Assembly (NCBI GenBank): GCA_003223025.1
Contig: QHXR01000006.1
Coordinates: 164,677-228,676 of the forward strand
Source: Acidobacteriota bacterium
GTDB taxonomy: Bacteria; Acidobacteriota; Blastocatellia; Pyrinomonadales; Pyrinomonadaceae
DNA: 64,000 nucleotides
Reading direction: 5' to 3'
The notes beneath the pieces are model-generated. The model did not search any database. It was not told the origin of the DNA and worked only from the letters and a program-made list of their open reading frames with translations. The translations under genes were made by a program, and so were the position numbers. Of the stretch, positions 33,831 through 44,095 are shown one piece after another (the first letter of the stretch is position 1; each line of letters starts with the position of its first letter).

Positions 33831-35138
33831 ATGGACACCGACTCCGCCATCGCCATCGTCGACTGCAACAACTTCTACGCGTCGTGCGAGCGGGTCGTAA
33901 ATCCCGAGCTGCAAAATCGTCCCGTCGTCGTACTCTCGCACAACGACGGCATCATCGTTTCGCGAAGCAACGAAGTGAAGGCGCTCGGCGTCCCGAACGC
34001 GTCGCCGTTCTTCCAACATCGCGAGATCCTTGAGCGACACAACACCGCCGTCATCTCGTGCAATCACGCTCTTTATTACGAATTCTCCCATCGCGTGATG
34101 GACGTCCTGAACGACGATTGCGGTGCGAATAAGATCGAAATGTACTCGATCGACGAAGCGTTCATTGATGTCGGAGTTCCCGATAAGCTCCCGATGCTTG
34201 GTCGTCATATCAAGAACGCCGTGTTCGAAAAAACGCAGATCCCCGTTTCCGTCGGAATTGCACGGACGAAGACTTTAGCAAAGCTCGCGAATCACATAGC
34301 CAAAGTATCGACAAAGGCCGACGGCGTTCTCGATCTCTACGATTCTCCTTACACGGATCTCGCCCTGCAAAAGACACACGTCGGAAGCATCTGGGGAATT
34401 GGTCCGCGTTCCGCGTTGAAGCTCAGAGATGTCGGCATCAACACCGCATACGAGCTGAAGACCGCCGAACCGAAACAGATCAGAGAACACCTCAATCTCT
34501 TCCCGGCTCGAACGGTTCGTGAACTCAACGGCGTGAAGTGTCTAGGGATGGAGGTGACGGAGCGAAGCAACAAATCCATTTCGCACACGCGAACATTCGG
34601 TCACGCGGTCAGCGACTTCGACGAGATTCGAAATGCGATCTTCTATTTCACGACACGTGCGCTCGAGAAGATGCGTTGGAACAACCTGGCAGTAAAGAGC
34701 GTCACGGTTTTCATGCACACCGATCGGTTCCGCCCGGTGCCGCACAAATATTACGGGAAGCATACTTACAAGTCTGTTTACTACTCGGACGTGACAAGCG
34801 AGATCTATACATGGATCGCGGAAAGTTTGGAAAACGCGTTTCGACCCGGATTTCAATATCGTAAAGCAGGCGTGATACTCAGCGATCTCGTATCGCCTGA
34901 CGAGATCTCGACAAGACTATTCGAACAGTTCGATTTCGAACGCCGACATTCGCTGAGCAAGATCATCGACGAAGTGAATTACAGATACGGCCGCGACATG
35001 GTTCGCTTCGCCGCACTCGAGGCACGCGGTGATTGGCAAGGAAAGAGTCAGCACCGCGGGAACGATTCTTATCACATGGTCGGTCGCGACACTTTGGGTC
35101 AGGGGAAGAAGTTTAGTAAGTCGATGAGGTTTTTATGA
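33831..35138 (+). CDS. umuC: UmuC-type Y-family DNA polymerase
   Basis: A 435-residue Y-family polymerase. The N-terminal VDCNNFYASCERV carries the first catalytic Asp and steric gate region. YSIDEAFIDV holds the catalytic SIDE motif. A helix-hairpin-helix region (GIGPRSALKLRDVGINTA) and a little finger follow. The C-terminal segment (RRHSLSKIIDEVNYRYGRDMVRF) is the UmuC tail type. Unlike ImuB it keeps the active-site acids. It starts one base after the dnaE2 stop, so the two are coupled. No umuD is adjacent, although UmuC normally works with UmuD'. No heptamer insertions. Confidence 0.9.
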   Translation: MDTDSAIAIVDCNNFYASCERVVNPELQNRPVVVLSHNDGIIVSRSNEVKALGVPNASPFFQHREILERHNTAVISCNHALYYEFSHRVMDVLNDDCGANKIEMYSIDEAFIDVGVPDKLPMLGRHIKNAVFEKTQIPVSVGIARTKTLAKLANHIAKVSTKADGVLDLYDSPYTDLALQKTHVGSIWGIGPRSALKLRDVGINTAYELKTAEPKQIREHLNLFPARTVRELNGVKCLGMEVTERSNKSISHTRTFGHAVSDFDEIRNAIFYFTTRALEKMRWNNLAVKSVTVFMHTDRFRPVPHKYYGKHTYKSVYYSDVTSEIYTWIAESLENAFRPGFQYRKAGVILSDLVSPDEISTRLFEQFDFERRHSLSKIIDEVNYRYGRDMVRFAALEARGDWQGKSQHRGNDSYHMVGRDTLGQGKKFSKSMRFL

Positions 35139-35140
35139 GA

Positions 35141-35229
35141 CGGATTTATTCAGTGGATAGTTGGAAGTGACAAGTGACAAGTTCTGAACTATCCACTTGT
35201 CACTTGAAACTATCCACTGAATAAATCCG
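35141..35229. repeat. Nested perfect inverted repeat between convergent umuC and EamA genes
   Basis: The outer arms CGGATTTATTCAGTGGATAG (35141-35160) and its exact complement (35210-35229) enclose a second perfect pair, CAAGTGACAAGT (35171-35182) and ACTTGTCACTTG (35195-35206). It probably ends transcription from both sides. Confidence 0.9.
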
Positions 35230-35238
35230 TGTTGAAAC

Positions 35239-36078
35239 TCACCGCCTGCCTGCAATCGTCATCGCAATCCCACCCAGGATCAAAGCAGACGCGATCAACA
35301 ATCGATTCGTCATTTCCTCCGACAGGAGCATCACTCCACCGAATGCAGCAATAACGGGAACGGCAAGCTGCAGCACCGCCGCGCGAGTCGAGGTGTGATG
35401 TCTGAGCGCGGAGTACCAAACCGTATATCCCACTCCGGACGCGATCGCGCCGGAGAGAATCGCAAGGACAATTCCGCGAGGTGACAATTTGATCTGTGAA
35501 AGAAAAGGGATGGCCGCGATCGCGATCATCGGAACTGCACGTATAAAATTTCCCGTCGTATCGCGAAGCGGATCGGCACTTCCCTTTCCGCGGAGCGTAT
35601 AAAATCCCCATGCCATTCCTGCGGCAGCCATCAACGACGATGCAAACAACGGCGGCGAAGACAGTCCCGGGAATTGAAGATAGACAAGTCCACCAAGCGC
35701 GACGACCAATCCCATCCATTCCAACGCACCCAGCCGCTCGCCGCGAAAAAGAGAGACTACGATCATCGTGAACTGCACGGAGCTAAACAGGATCAAAGCC
35801 CCGGTCGCCGCGGTCAGCCCGACATATGCAAAAGAAAAACAAATCGCATATGCAAATAAAAAGAACGCGGAGATCCACGTCCCAGCGAGAGCATTCTTAG
35901 TCGAACCCTTGGTGAAAAAGTAGCTGATGACGATCAGAGCGATCGCACCCGACACAAGCCTCACCAACGTGAACCCGGCAGCATCCGCTTCGCCGGTGCG
36001 CAAAGCCATCCGACAGAGGATAGAATTGAATGCGAACGCGACAAGCGCAAACGACGTGTAGCTGATGATCTTAATCAC
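35239..36078 (-). CDS. EamA-family DMT-superfamily transporter
   Basis: A 279-residue inner-membrane protein with about ten transmembrane helices in two EamA repeats. The first runs from the N-terminus (YTSFALVAFAFNSILCRMAL) to about 140. The second begins near GMAWGFYTLRGKG and includes GVGYTVWYSALRHHTST, a common EamA signature. Members export amino acids or other small metabolites. The start overlaps the upstream hypothetical gene by 8 bases, placing it last in the lysS operon. Confidence 0.85.
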   Translation of the reverse strand: MIKIISYTSFALVAFAFNSILCRMALRTGEADAAGFTLVRLVSGAIALIVISYFFTKGSTKNALAGTWISAFFLFAYAICFSFAYVGLTAATGALILFSSVQFTMIVVSLFRGERLGALEWMGLVVALGGLVYLQFPGLSSPPLFASSLMAAAGMAWGFYTLRGKGSADPLRDTTGNFIRAVPMIAIAAIPFLSQIKLSPRGIVLAILSGAIASGVGYTVWYSALRHHTSTRAAVLQLAVPVIAAFGGVMLLSEEMTNRLLIASALILGGIAMTIAGRR

Positions 36079-36637
36079 AATCTACATTGGTCTTCCACTC
36101 TTCTCTATCTACCATCCCCGCCGATCGGTCAAGCGCACAATCCAGGTCAATGCAGTATTCGTCCCGGTAGGCTTGGCCGTCTTCGTCGATAAATCTCAAG
36201 AACACACCTTTGTCATCGGTGTACCTTATAATCTCCAGACGGTGGGGCCACGGTAAAACCTTGCGTTCTGCCGTATCAAGCCAATCCGCGGGCTTTCGCG
36301 ACTGATCTGCTCTTGCGTGTAAGATAATTCGGCTTCGACGATTCCGGAACTCGTCGAAGAGAACAAAAAAATGATCAAAGGCAGCTTTGTCATCCCCGTT
36401 ATCCGCAGTGAGCAACATCCTGCGCCAACCTGCAGTACTTTCGTGAAGCCCAAGCCTAAGGGCAACCCAATCGTGGAATTCTCCAAACGGTGGGCTCGTT
36501 CCATCGAACGCCTCGTCTGCAAGTGCATATCTCCATCCATCTATCCATCCGGATAACAGATTAATCGACTCTTCACCTATGTATAGCCCTGGTCGCGAGT
36601 GAATCAGGGCTAAAGCTTCGTAGAGGTTATTTTTCAC
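36071..36637 (-). CDS. Hypothetical protein with RPG-LYIG N-terminal motif
   Basis: A 188-residue soluble protein of unknown function. The N-terminal [19 protein letters not shown] resembles small proteins that begin with an RPGMYIG motif, followed by an [12 protein letters not shown] helix. The C-terminal half is charged and aspartate-rich ([14 protein letters not shown]). Overlaps lysS by 4 bases (ATGA) and EamA by 8 bases, so it is expressed with lysS. Nothing links it biochemically to tRNA charging. Confidence 0.6.
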   Translation of the reverse strand: MKNNLYEALALIHSRPGLYIGEESINLLSGWIDGWRYALADEAFDGTSPPFGEFHDWVALRLGLHESTAGWRRMLLTADNGDDKAAFDHFFVLFDEFRNRRSRIILHARADQSRKPADWLDTAERKVLPWPHRLEIIRYTDDKGVFLRFIDEDGQAYRDEYCIDLDCALDRSAGMVDREEWKTNVDCD

Positions 36638-38250
36638 TGGTTGTTTTCGGTGTCGGACGAACCGCGCTCCGGTCTCAAATGCGGGAACAGGATCACATCG
36701 CGGATAGAGTGCTTGTTCGTCAGCAGCATCACCAGACGATCGATACCGATACCGATCCCTGCTGCGGGAGGCATGCCGTAACTCAAAGCACGGATGTAAT
36801 CTTCGTCGAGCACCATCGCCTCTTCATCACCACGCTCGCGTTCCGACATCTGATCGACGAAACGCTCGTACTGCTCCTTCGGGTCGTTCAATTCTGAAAA
36901 TCCATTCGCGACTTCCATCCCGTTTATGAAAAGCTCGAATCGCTCGGCGATGTTCGGATTCTCAGGCGACGCTTTTGAAAGCGGCGAGATCGATTTCGGG
37001 AAGTCGATGATGAATGTCGGCTGGATGAGATTATGTTCGACGAACTCGTCGAACAAACCGATCATTGTAGAATCGTCGATCTGAGCATCGGGCTTGTACT
37101 TCAAGATCGCCTCGCGCATCGTAATCTTCTCGAAGGTGCTGAAGTCGATCTTGTTTCCCTCGTACATTACCTTCGAATGACCGGTCGCGTTCCGCACCGA
37201 CTCACGCAGCAACTCCTCGCAGAAATCCATCATCCCGTTGACGTCCATGTACGCACAGTAGAATTCCAGCATTGTGAATTCAGGATTGTGCTTGTACGAG
37301 ATGCCTTCATTGCGAAAGTTACGATTGAGCTCGTAAACTTTTTCGAATCCGCCGACGACGAGCCGTTTCAGATAAAGTTCCGGCGCGATGCGTGCGTAGA
37401 GCGTCATGTCGAGCGCGTTGTGATGTGTCTCAAACGGTTTCGCCGCGGCTCCCGTCGCTTTCGGAGTCAGCATCGGAGTCTCGACTTCGATATAGCCTTT
37501 GTCTTCGAGACATCGACGCAGCGACGAAATGACGCGAGCACGTGTCTCAAAAACCTCGCGTGTCGTCATGCCTTCATGCTCGATCTGAAGGCTTGACGCG
37601 ATGAGATCGGCGTAACGTTGCCGCTGTCGAATTTCAGGATCCGCGATTCCGTGCATTTTGTCCGGCATGGGCAACATAGCTTTCGCCAGAAACTGAAGCT
37701 TCTCGACGTGCACCGATAACTCGCCGGTGTTCGTGATGAAGAGAAATCCTTCGACGCCGATGAAGTCGCCATGGTCAAGCAATCCGAAAAGTTCCCAACC
37801 GCTATCCTCCGACTCGATCGAATTTCCCGTATCGTTGCTGATCGCGACCGCGTCCTGCTTGCGAACGTAGATCTGCATTCGCGAAATGCCGTCGGATAAA
37901 TGTACGAACGCCGCCTTACCCATTACGCGCGGCGGAACCGCGAGCCGGCCCGAGATCCTGACGGTGCCGAGCTCTTTCAGTCTCTCGTTGAGCGCATCTT
38001 TTATCTCCGCCGGCGGCCGCTCGCGTTCCGCAAGGGTCGCAACGACCTCCTTGATCTCAATGAGCACATCGCCTATCGGACCAAAATTCAGAAGGCTAGT
38101 GATCGTGTCTTCAGGACCGGAAACCGCGCTTCGAGCAAACTTGTTCGGGTAGCAATTGCCGACCAGTTCGCGAAGCTTCTCAAGATGCTCCCGGCGTGCG
38201 GTCGTCTGGTCATTTTGCTCGATAATGTCGTTGAACTCGGGAATTGTCAT
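36634..38250 (-). CDS. lysS: Lysyl-tRNA synthetase, class II
   Basis: A 538-residue class II synthetase that charges tRNA-Lys. It has an N-terminal OB-fold anticodon domain ([11 protein letters not shown]...[12 protein letters not shown]), then the catalytic core: motif 1 region [18 protein letters not shown], motif 2 [20 protein letters not shown] and motif 3 [15 protein letters not shown] segment of about 50 residues before the OB strand ([10 protein letters not shown] to [10 protein letters not shown]) is longer than in standard LysS. ATG 38250 is used; the longer frame to 38517 adds sequence with no family similarity. First gene of a three-gene minus-strand operon, divergent from mfd. Confidence 0.95.
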   Translation of the reverse strand: MTIPEFNDIIEQNDQTTARREHLEKLRELVGNCYPNKFARSAVSGPEDTITSLLNFGPIGDVLIEIKEVVATLAERERPPAEIKDALNERLKELGTVRISGRLAVPPRVMGKAAFVHLSDGISRMQIYVRKQDAVAISNDTGNSIESEDSGWELFGLLDHGDFIGVEGFLFITNTGELSVHVEKLQFLAKAMLPMPDKMHGIADPEIRQRQRYADLIASSLQIEHEGMTTREVFETRARVISSLRRCLEDKGYIEVETPMLTPKATGAAAKPFETHHNALDMTLYARIAPELYLKRLVVGGFEKVYELNRNFRNEGISYKHNPEFTMLEFYCAYMDVNGMMDFCEELLRESVRNATGHSKVMYEGNKIDFSTFEKITMREAILKYKPDAQIDDSTMIGLFDEFVEHNLIQPTFIIDFPKSISPLSKASPENPNIAERFELFINGMEVANGFSELNDPKEQYERFVDQMSERERGDEEAMVLDEDYIRALSYGMPPAAGIGIGIDRLVMLLTNKHSIRDVILFPHLRPERGSSDTENNQ

Positions 38251-38443
38251 ATCGTTAACTTGTTCGGCGTCAGCCGGTTTTCGACAACCGGCGAACACAC
38301 AAAAAACGCCGAACCAAAAGAGAATCTTGATTATAGGTGCGCTTGATTGGCTCGGCAAACGGCTTTCGTTTATGGCACAATCGAAATGACCGTAAGAAAA
38401 CTGACGCCACCCTCGGTTACGTTTTCTGCGGCTATGTGTGTTT

Positions 38444-41400
38444 ATGGAAGGAAAGACCGAAACAATTCCCGAGCTCGATCGCGTCGCGGCGGAATTAAGA
38501 AAAGGAAGTCGAATCATTTCACTTTCGGCTCTGACTTCGGTCTCATCGAAGGCGTTTGTGCTTTCGCAACTTCAAGCGAAAGTCGGAAAACCGTTTGTCG
38601 TCGTGACGCAGACCAATGAGGAGCTCGAGGCCTGGTCTTGCGATCTCGATTTTTGGACAGAGTCTGTGAACAAACTTTCGGCCGGATCTAAATCCGGGAT
38701 CGTCACGCTCCCTTCATTCGACACCGATGTATATTCGGGTATCTCTCCGCACGCCGAAACTCAGGAGCGACGAGCCCTGGCGTTATGGCAGATGACTCGA
38801 CTCGAGCCGTCATTCGTTGTTCTCTCGTCGCGTTCGCTGGTCACGCGGACGATCGGTCCGGACGAAAGCCGCGAGCTCGGCGCGATCGTGAAACGTGACG
38901 AGGATTTTGCTCCCGATCTGCTGGTCGAGAAACTGATTTCTGCCGGATACGTTCGCGAGGAACCGATCGGAAACTTCGGTCAGTTTTCGATACGCGGCGG
39001 GATCATCGACGTATGGTCGCCGGACGCGGAGAATCCCGTCCGTATCGAGTTCTTCGGCGACACTGTCGACTCGATCCGCGAGTTCGACGCCGATACGCAG
39101 CTCTCGACCGGCCAACTTACCGAGATCGCCATCGCACCGATGCGCGAGTTTTTCGCGTCGCCGAAAGATTTAAAGGATTGGGCATTCTTCGCCGCCGATC
39201 GCTTTACAGACGATCGGTTCGCCCGGAATTTGAACGACCGTACCGACTTTGCATCTGAAGGCGAAACTTTCTCCGGCTGGGAATTCTTGATCGGCCTCAC
39301 AAAGCCGGCGAAGAATTCAGTGTTCGACTATTTGCACGATTCCATTTTTGTGATCGATGAACCGCAGCTTGTCGAACAGACGCTGTCGACTTTCTACGAA
39401 AACACATCGCAGCGATATCAGGCGACGCTCGCCGAGGACGACATCGCTCTCGAGCCGCGTGAAATGTTTCTCGAGTCGAGCGAGCTTCGAGACAAGCTAG
39501 AGTCGTTGAAACGAATCGAGCTCCGTGCGTTGGGAAGAACCGCGGCTGAGACTGATGAAGGGTTCGCGATCGCGATCGACGAAAATCGGGGCACCGCCGA
39601 GATCACTTCCGATCCAAAATCCAAAGTCCACAATCCACAATCGGACCCGCTCTTTCTATTTCCAACGGCCCGCAAGGCGATGGACTTCGAGATCCTTTCG
39701 CGCTCGACGCGAAAATATCACGGAGATTTTCGCGCCTTTGCCGATGATCTGAAAGCAAAGCCGACGACGCCTCTGCTTACGATGGAGACCCTCGGTCTTG
39801 CCGAACGCATCGAAGAGATCTTACGCGAGTATGACGTCGCGATCCCGCGCGATTCGATCCGAGTGGGAAAACTATCGAGCGGCTTCGAGATCCCGTCCGC
39901 ACGAGTCGACGTTCTGACAGAAACCGATATTTTCGGCGAAGTGCAGCACGCCGATTCGCCGTCGACCCCGCGTCAGCGGCGAAGGAAGAACAAACTCGGC
40001 GCGTTCATTTCCGACTTTCGCGATCTGAAATCCGGCGACTATGTAGTTCACGTCGATCACGGCATTGGACGTTTTGAAGCGCTTCAGACGATCGACGCAG
40101 GTGGAGCGAGCCGCGAGTTCATGCTGCTCATCTATGCCGAGGATTCCAAGCTTTTCGTGCCGGTGGAACGATTGGACCTGGTATCGCGATATTCATCCGG
40201 CGAAGCGACTTCTCCGAGTCTCGATCGCCTCGGCGGACTCGGCTGGCAGAAGACAAAAGCGAAAGCAAAGCGTGCAATGCGCGACATGGCCGACGAGCTT
40301 TTGCGTCTGTACGCTGAACGGAAGCTCGTCCAGGGCTATGCGTTTTCGGCCGACACGCCATGGCAACAGGAATTCGAGGATGCGTTTCCGTTCGATCTGA
40401 CAGTCGATCAAGCCTCGGCGATCGAGGATGTGAAGGAGGACATGGAAACGGCGCGTCCGATGGATCGACTCATCATCGGCGACGTAGGATACGGCAAAAC
40501 GGAAGTCGCCATGCGGGCCGCATTCAAGGCGCTGATGGATGGACGTCAGGTCGCGATCCTATCGCCGACAACGATCCTTGCGTATCAGCATTTCGAATCG
40601 TTTTGTAAACGCTTCGCTGCGTTCCCCGCGAAGATCGAATTGTTGTCCAGATTTCGAAGCACGAAAGAACAAAAGGCGGTTGTCGCGGAAGCGGAGAAAT
40701 CGAACGTGGATGTGCTGATCGGAACGCATCGCGTGCTTTCGAATGACGTAAAGCTTCCAAAGCTCGGACTCGTTGTCGTAGATGAAGAGCAGCGATTCGG
40801 AGTCGCACATAAAGAGAAACTGAAACAGTTGAAAAAGAAGGTCGACGTTCTAACACTTTCGGCGACGCCGATCCCGCGAACGCTCAACATGTCGCTGCTC
40901 GGAATGCGTGACATGTCGATCATCGAGACTCCGCCGCGCGATCGTCTCGCGATCAACACGCAGGTCGTTCAATTTTCCGAAGGCGTGATCAGATCCGCGG
41001 TAGAGCTTGAGCTCGCGCGAAACGGTCAGATATTCTTCATTCACAACCGCGTCGAGACGATCGATGCGATCGCAGCTCTGATCCAAAAGATCGTCCCGGA
41101 CGCGAGGATCGCGATCGGCCACGGTAAGATGAACGAGAAGGAAATGGAGCAGGTCATGCTCGATTTCATCGATTACAAATACGACATTCTGGTCGCGACC
41201 ACGATCATCGAGAACGGTATCGACATCCCGCGTGCGAATACGATAATCATCAATCGTGCAGACAATTACGGGCTGTCGCAACTTTATCAATTGCGTGGAC
41301 GCGTCGGTCGTTCCAATCGACGAGCCTACGCATATCTTTTGATTCCGAGCGAGATCGAGCTGACGCCGATCGCTCGTCGACGTCTGTCGGCGATCCGCGA

Positions 41401-42010
41401 ATTCTCGGATCTCGGCGCAGGTTTTCGAATCGCGGCACTCGATCTTGAACTGCGAGGTGCAGGCAACATTCTCGGCGGGCAGCAGTCGGGGCATCTCGAT
41501 GCGCTCGGATTCGATCTCTACACAAAGATGCTCGAGCGGACGATCGCCGAAATGCGCGGCGACGAGATCGCCGACGAGACGAGCGTCTCGATCAATCTCG
41601 GCGTCGATGTCGCGATCCCGCAAGAATACATTTCGGAAGCGAGTCAGCGCCTTCGAACTTACAAGCGAATTTCATCCGCTGATTCGGAAGAGGCACTCAT
41701 GCATATCCATGCCGAGATCGAGGACCGGTACGGACGCATTCCGGGATCGGTTGAGAATCTGTTCGCGTATGGACGACTGCGAAAGCTTGCGGAGCAAGTG
41801 ATGGTTGTATCGATCGACAGAGCCGGAAGCGGAGTCGCGATCAAGCTCAGTCAAAATGCGCGGGTTGATCCGGACAGGTTGATGGCTTTCCTGGCTGAAA
41901 ATGAAACCGCGAGTTTTTCACCGAGCGGGATTCTGAGAATTGAAGTCGGGGACGACGGTCCGATCGCCGCTGCTCGCGACGCACTTGAAGGGATAAGGAT
42001 CAATGCGTGA
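38444..42010 (+). CDS. mfd: Transcription-repair coupling factor
   Basis: An 1188-residue translocase that removes stalled RNA polymerase and recruits UvrA. The N-terminal UvrB-homology module includes [16 protein letters not shown]. The polymerase-interacting domain starts [16 protein letters not shown] near 534. The superfamily 2 motor has [15 protein letters not shown] (Walker A, near 679), DEEQRFGV, and QLRGRVGRS. The C-terminal TRCF domain is from about 1000. A heptamer-derived insertion ([12 protein letters not shown], about 390-401) lies in the region linking the N-terminal module. ATG 38444 chosen; GTG 38438 also in frame. Convergent overlap of 11 bases with the next gene. Confidence 0.95.
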   Translation: MEGKTETIPELDRVAAELRKGSRIISLSALTSVSSKAFVLSQLQAKVGKPFVVVTQTNEELEAWSCDLDFWTESVNKLSAGSKSGIVTLPSFDTDVYSGISPHAETQERRALALWQMTRLEPSFVVLSSRSLVTRTIGPDESRELGAIVKRDEDFAPDLLVEKLISAGYVREEPIGNFGQFSIRGGIIDVWSPDAENPVRIEFFGDTVDSIREFDADTQLSTGQLTEIAIAPMREFFASPKDLKDWAFFAADRFTDDRFARNLNDRTDFASEGETFSGWEFLIGLTKPAKNSVFDYLHDSIFVIDEPQLVEQTLSTFYENTSQRYQATLAEDDIALEPREMFLESSELRDKLESLKRIELRALGRTAAETDEGFAIAIDENRGTAEITSDPKSKVHNPQSDPLFLFPTARKAMDFEILSRSTRKYHGDFRAFADDLKAKPTTPLLTMETLGLAERIEEILREYDVAIPRDSIRVGKLSSGFEIPSARVDVLTETDIFGEVQHADSPSTPRQRRRKNKLGAFISDFRDLKSGDYVVHVDHGIGRFEALQTIDAGGASREFMLLIYAEDSKLFVPVERLDLVSRYSSGEATSPSLDRLGGLGWQKTKAKAKRAMRDMADELLRLYAERKLVQGYAFSADTPWQQEFEDAFPFDLTVDQASAIEDVKEDMETARPMDRLIIGDVGYGKTEVAMRAAFKALMDGRQVAILSPTTILAYQHFESFCKRFAAFPAKIELLSRFRSTKEQKAVVAEAEKSNVDVLIGTHRVLSNDVKLPKLGLVVVDEEQRFGVAHKEKLKQLKKKVDVLTLSATPIPRTLNMSLLGMRDMSIIETPPRDRLAINTQVVQFSEGVIRSAVELELARNGQIFFIHNRVETIDAIAALIQKIVPDARIAIGHGKMNEKEMEQVMLDFIDYKYDILVATTIIENGIDIPRANTIIINRADNYGLSQLYQLRGRVGRSNRRAYAYLLIPSEIELTPIARRRLSAIREFSDLGAGFRIAALDLELRGAGNILGGQQSGHLDALGFDLYTKMLERTIAEMRGDEIADETSVSINLGVDVAIPQEYISEASQRLRTYKRISSADSEEALMHIHAEIEDRYGRIPGSVENLFAYGRLRKLAEQVMVVSIDRAGSGVAIKLSQNARVDPDRLMAFLAENETASFSPSGILRIEVGDDGPIAAARDALEGIRINA
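39613..39640 (+). repeat. Degenerate heptamer tract in mfd
   Basis: TCCAAAA, TCCAAAG, TCCACAA, TCCACAA: four units with substitutions but no change of unit length, translated [10 protein letters not shown]. It appears to be an older copy than those in dnaE2. Confidence 0.9.
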
Positions 42011-42674
42011 GCGATGTGACTTCGGTGCAATCGCTGTAGACGTAGCCGTCGCAGACGAACATCGCCGGCATATAGTCCTTCGTCATCTTGCGTGTTTCGA
42101 GCCAGATCACCGATTTGAAATGGGACGCTGACGTCCATCCAATGCGAGCCCGGTTTCTCCACACAAATTCGTAGGCTTCCTTTTCGTCCTTTCCCTGCAG
42201 ATGCTGCGCTTCGTGAAGAAGGATCGCGGCTCGTTCGGTAGTGTCGGCCGGATAGATAAAGAAATCCGGATAGATCGTGACAACCTCGAACGGAAAATTC
42301 GTCGCCGCATACGCATTTTCCTTTTGGACCGATGCGTTGAGCCAGTTGTCGTTCGATCGATATACCGTGATTCGCCTGAGAAGAAATGCTTCTTTCGAGA
42401 AGCCTGAGCGCTCGAGATGTGCGATCGCGTCCTCGATGATCTTGTGTTGTGCTCGATCAAGCGGCGATGCGCTCAAAACGAGCGAGGCATAAAATCCGAC
42501 GACGGCAACGGCCACCGCCATCACGCAAACCAAAGCTCTTCGAACGATCGTCGATTTGAGAAATCCCCGATTTGACGATATATTCTCACTTTCGCCGAGG
42601 GTCGAGCCGCAGCGTACGCAGTTTTGAGCGCTCAGGTAGTTAACGAGGCCGCATTGAAAACATTTTCGATTCAT
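42000..42674 (-). CDS. Zinc-ribbon membrane protein with HExxH motif
   Basis: A 224-residue protein. An N-terminal four-cysteine ribbon (CFQCGLVNYLSAQNCVRCG, about 4-22) is followed by one transmembrane helix (about 47-68). A C-terminal domain contains LLHEAQHLQGKDEKEAYEF, an HExxH-like zinc-metallopeptidase motif (HEAQH) with a downstream glutamate. It may be a membrane-anchored metallopeptidase, but the length of the domain is short and no named family is recognised. Its stop overlaps the 3' end of mfd on the other strand. Confidence 0.6.
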   Translation of the reverse strand: MNRKCFQCGLVNYLSAQNCVRCGSTLGESENISSNRGFLKSTIVRRALVCVMAVAVAVVGFYASLVLSASPLDRAQHKIIEDAIAHLERSGFSKEAFLLRRITVYRSNDNWLNASVQKENAYAATNFPFEVVTIYPDFFIYPADTTERAAILLHEAQHLQGKDEKEAYEFVWRNRARIGWTSASHFKSVIWLETRKMTKDYMPAMFVCDGYVYSDCTEVTSLTH

Positions 42675-42850
42675 TTGTCGGGAAGGGGCGGCGTGAGAGG
42701 AGACCCGTATTAATAGAAATCAGTAATAATCGCCGTTTTCTAGGAATCGTCGTTTGGACGATTTGAGAAGAAACTCGATGCCGATTGCCTGCATCAAAGC
42801 TGGTTGAACGTTCTTTATTCAAGCTTTTAATAATTGTAGTGACTTATTTT

Positions 42851-42855
42851 AGGAG
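42851..42855 (+). promoter_or_regulatory. Shine-Dalgarno of the SurA-like gene
   Basis: AGGAG six bases before ATG 42862. A TTGAAC / TAATAA pair upstream (about 42808 and 42832) could be its promoter, but the spacing is loose. Confidence 0.6.
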
Positions 42856-42861
42856 TGATCG

Positions 42862-44013
42862 ATGAGATTTTTTGCTTCATTTCTCTTTTTGTTAGCGTTT
42901 TGCGTCTTTGCAGCTCCCTCGATTTCAGCTCAGGAAACGGAGGATCGAGTCGTCGATGAGGTTGTCGCCGTCGTAAACGACGGTGTGATCACGCTTTCGA
43001 AGATCTCGCGCGAGGCGAAATCGATCGTCGATACCGGTGTTCAGGCGGGTAAGAAGCGCGAGGATGCCGAACGCGAGGTCGAGGAAAAACGTGGCGAGCT
43101 GATCGCAAACCTGATCCATGAAGAGCTTCTGATTCAGAAGGCGAAGGAACTTGGGTTCGAGGCTGAGATCGACGCGAACGTGAATCGCCGGTTTCTCGAC
43201 ATCATGAAGCAGTACAACCTGAAGACTCTTGACCAGCTCTACGCTGAGATGGAAAAACAAGGTGTAGATCCGAACGACATCCGCGATATTTGGAAAAAGC
43301 AGGCGACGCGCGATCTCGTGCTCCAGAAAGAAGTGCAGGCGAAGTTGTATTGGGGCGCGAGTGCAAAAGAGCTGAAAGATTATTACGAAGCTCACAAAGC
43401 TAAATTTACGAAGCCCGAGACGGTAACGGTCAGCGAGATCTTTCTTGGTTTTGCGGGAAGGGATGAGGCGGCGGTTCGAGAGAAAGGCAAGCAGCTCGTC
43501 GCCCAACTTCGTGCCGGCGGCGACTTCGACAAACTCGCAAAAGAGAATTCGGATCCGGGAGTCGTTACACAGAATGGAAAGCCTGAGAAGTTGAAGGCCG
43601 ACGACATGGCGCCGATGCTCTCGAGTGCCTTAAAAGACGTGAAGGTCGGCGGATATACCGAGCCGGTCGCGGCCGATCAGGTCGGGATCGTCATCCTTCG
43701 AGTCGATGCTCGGGAAAAAGCGACCAGTGAATCTTACTTTGATGAGAACGCGGTTCGCTTAGCGATCGTCGGCGAGAAGGCACCGGACGAGCAGAAGAAA
43801 TTCTATGCGATGCTGCGATCGGAATCTTACATAAAGATCAACGACCGTTATCGCCCGATCGTCGCGCCGATCCTTTATGCCGATGATCGGAAAGACAAGC
43901 CTTCTGCTGCTGCCGAGGAGCCGAAAGAGAAAACTACGACGAAAGAAGTAGCGAAAAAGACCGGGACCAAAGAAGTAGCTAAAGAGAAAAGCAAAAAAGA
44001 CAAAAGTAATTAA
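42862..44013 (+). CDS. SurA-like periplasmic chaperone / parvulin peptidyl-prolyl isomerase
   Basis: A 383-residue exported protein. Signal peptide 1-24 (FFASFLFLLAFCVFAAPSISA). A SurA N-terminal chaperone domain starts VVDEVVAVVNDGVITLSKI. A parvulin rotamase domain begins VTVSEIFLGFAG and includes FDKLAKENSDPGV. SurA-type proteins help fold outer-membrane barrels. The C-terminal 40 residues are a Lys/Thr/Glu-rich tail (KTTTKEVAKKTGTKEVAKEK) not typical of the family. A strong Shine-Dalgarno and a strong terminator (44031) mark it as its own transcript. Confidence 0.85.
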   Translation: MRFFASFLFLLAFCVFAAPSISAQETEDRVVDEVVAVVNDGVITLSKISREAKSIVDTGVQAGKKREDAEREVEEKRGELIANLIHEELLIQKAKELGFEAEIDANVNRRFLDIMKQYNLKTLDQLYAEMEKQGVDPNDIRDIWKKQATRDLVLQKEVQAKLYWGASAKELKDYYEAHKAKFTKPETVTVSEIFLGFAGRDEAAVREKGKQLVAQLRAGGDFDKLAKENSDPGVVTQNGKPEKLKADDMAPMLSSALKDVKVGGYTEPVAADQVGIVILRVDAREKATSESYFDENAVRLAIVGEKAPDEQKKFYAMLRSESYIKINDRYRPIVAPILYADDRKDKPSAAAEEPKEKTTTKEVAKKTGTKEVAKEKSKKDKSN

Positions 44014-44030
44014 AGATCGCACAGTGATTC

Positions 44031-44073
44031 AAAATGGGAAGGCGAGTAAAAAACTTGCCTTCCCATTTTTCAT
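44031..44073 (+). terminator. Rho-independent terminator after the SurA-like gene
   Basis: A 16-bp stem (44031-44046 with 44054-44069) with one G-T wobble and an A-rich 7-base loop. The descending arm ends in CCCATTTTT. It lies 18 bases after the stop. Confidence 0.85.
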
Positions 44074-44095
44074 GTGCGAAAACCAATATCAGCGA

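Noticed and set aside
38251..38517. 89-residue N-terminal extension of LysS containing a lipobox-like FAGCRK
   Set aside because: LysS is cytosolic and of normal length from ATG 38250; the extension enters the mfd promoter region and has no family similarity.
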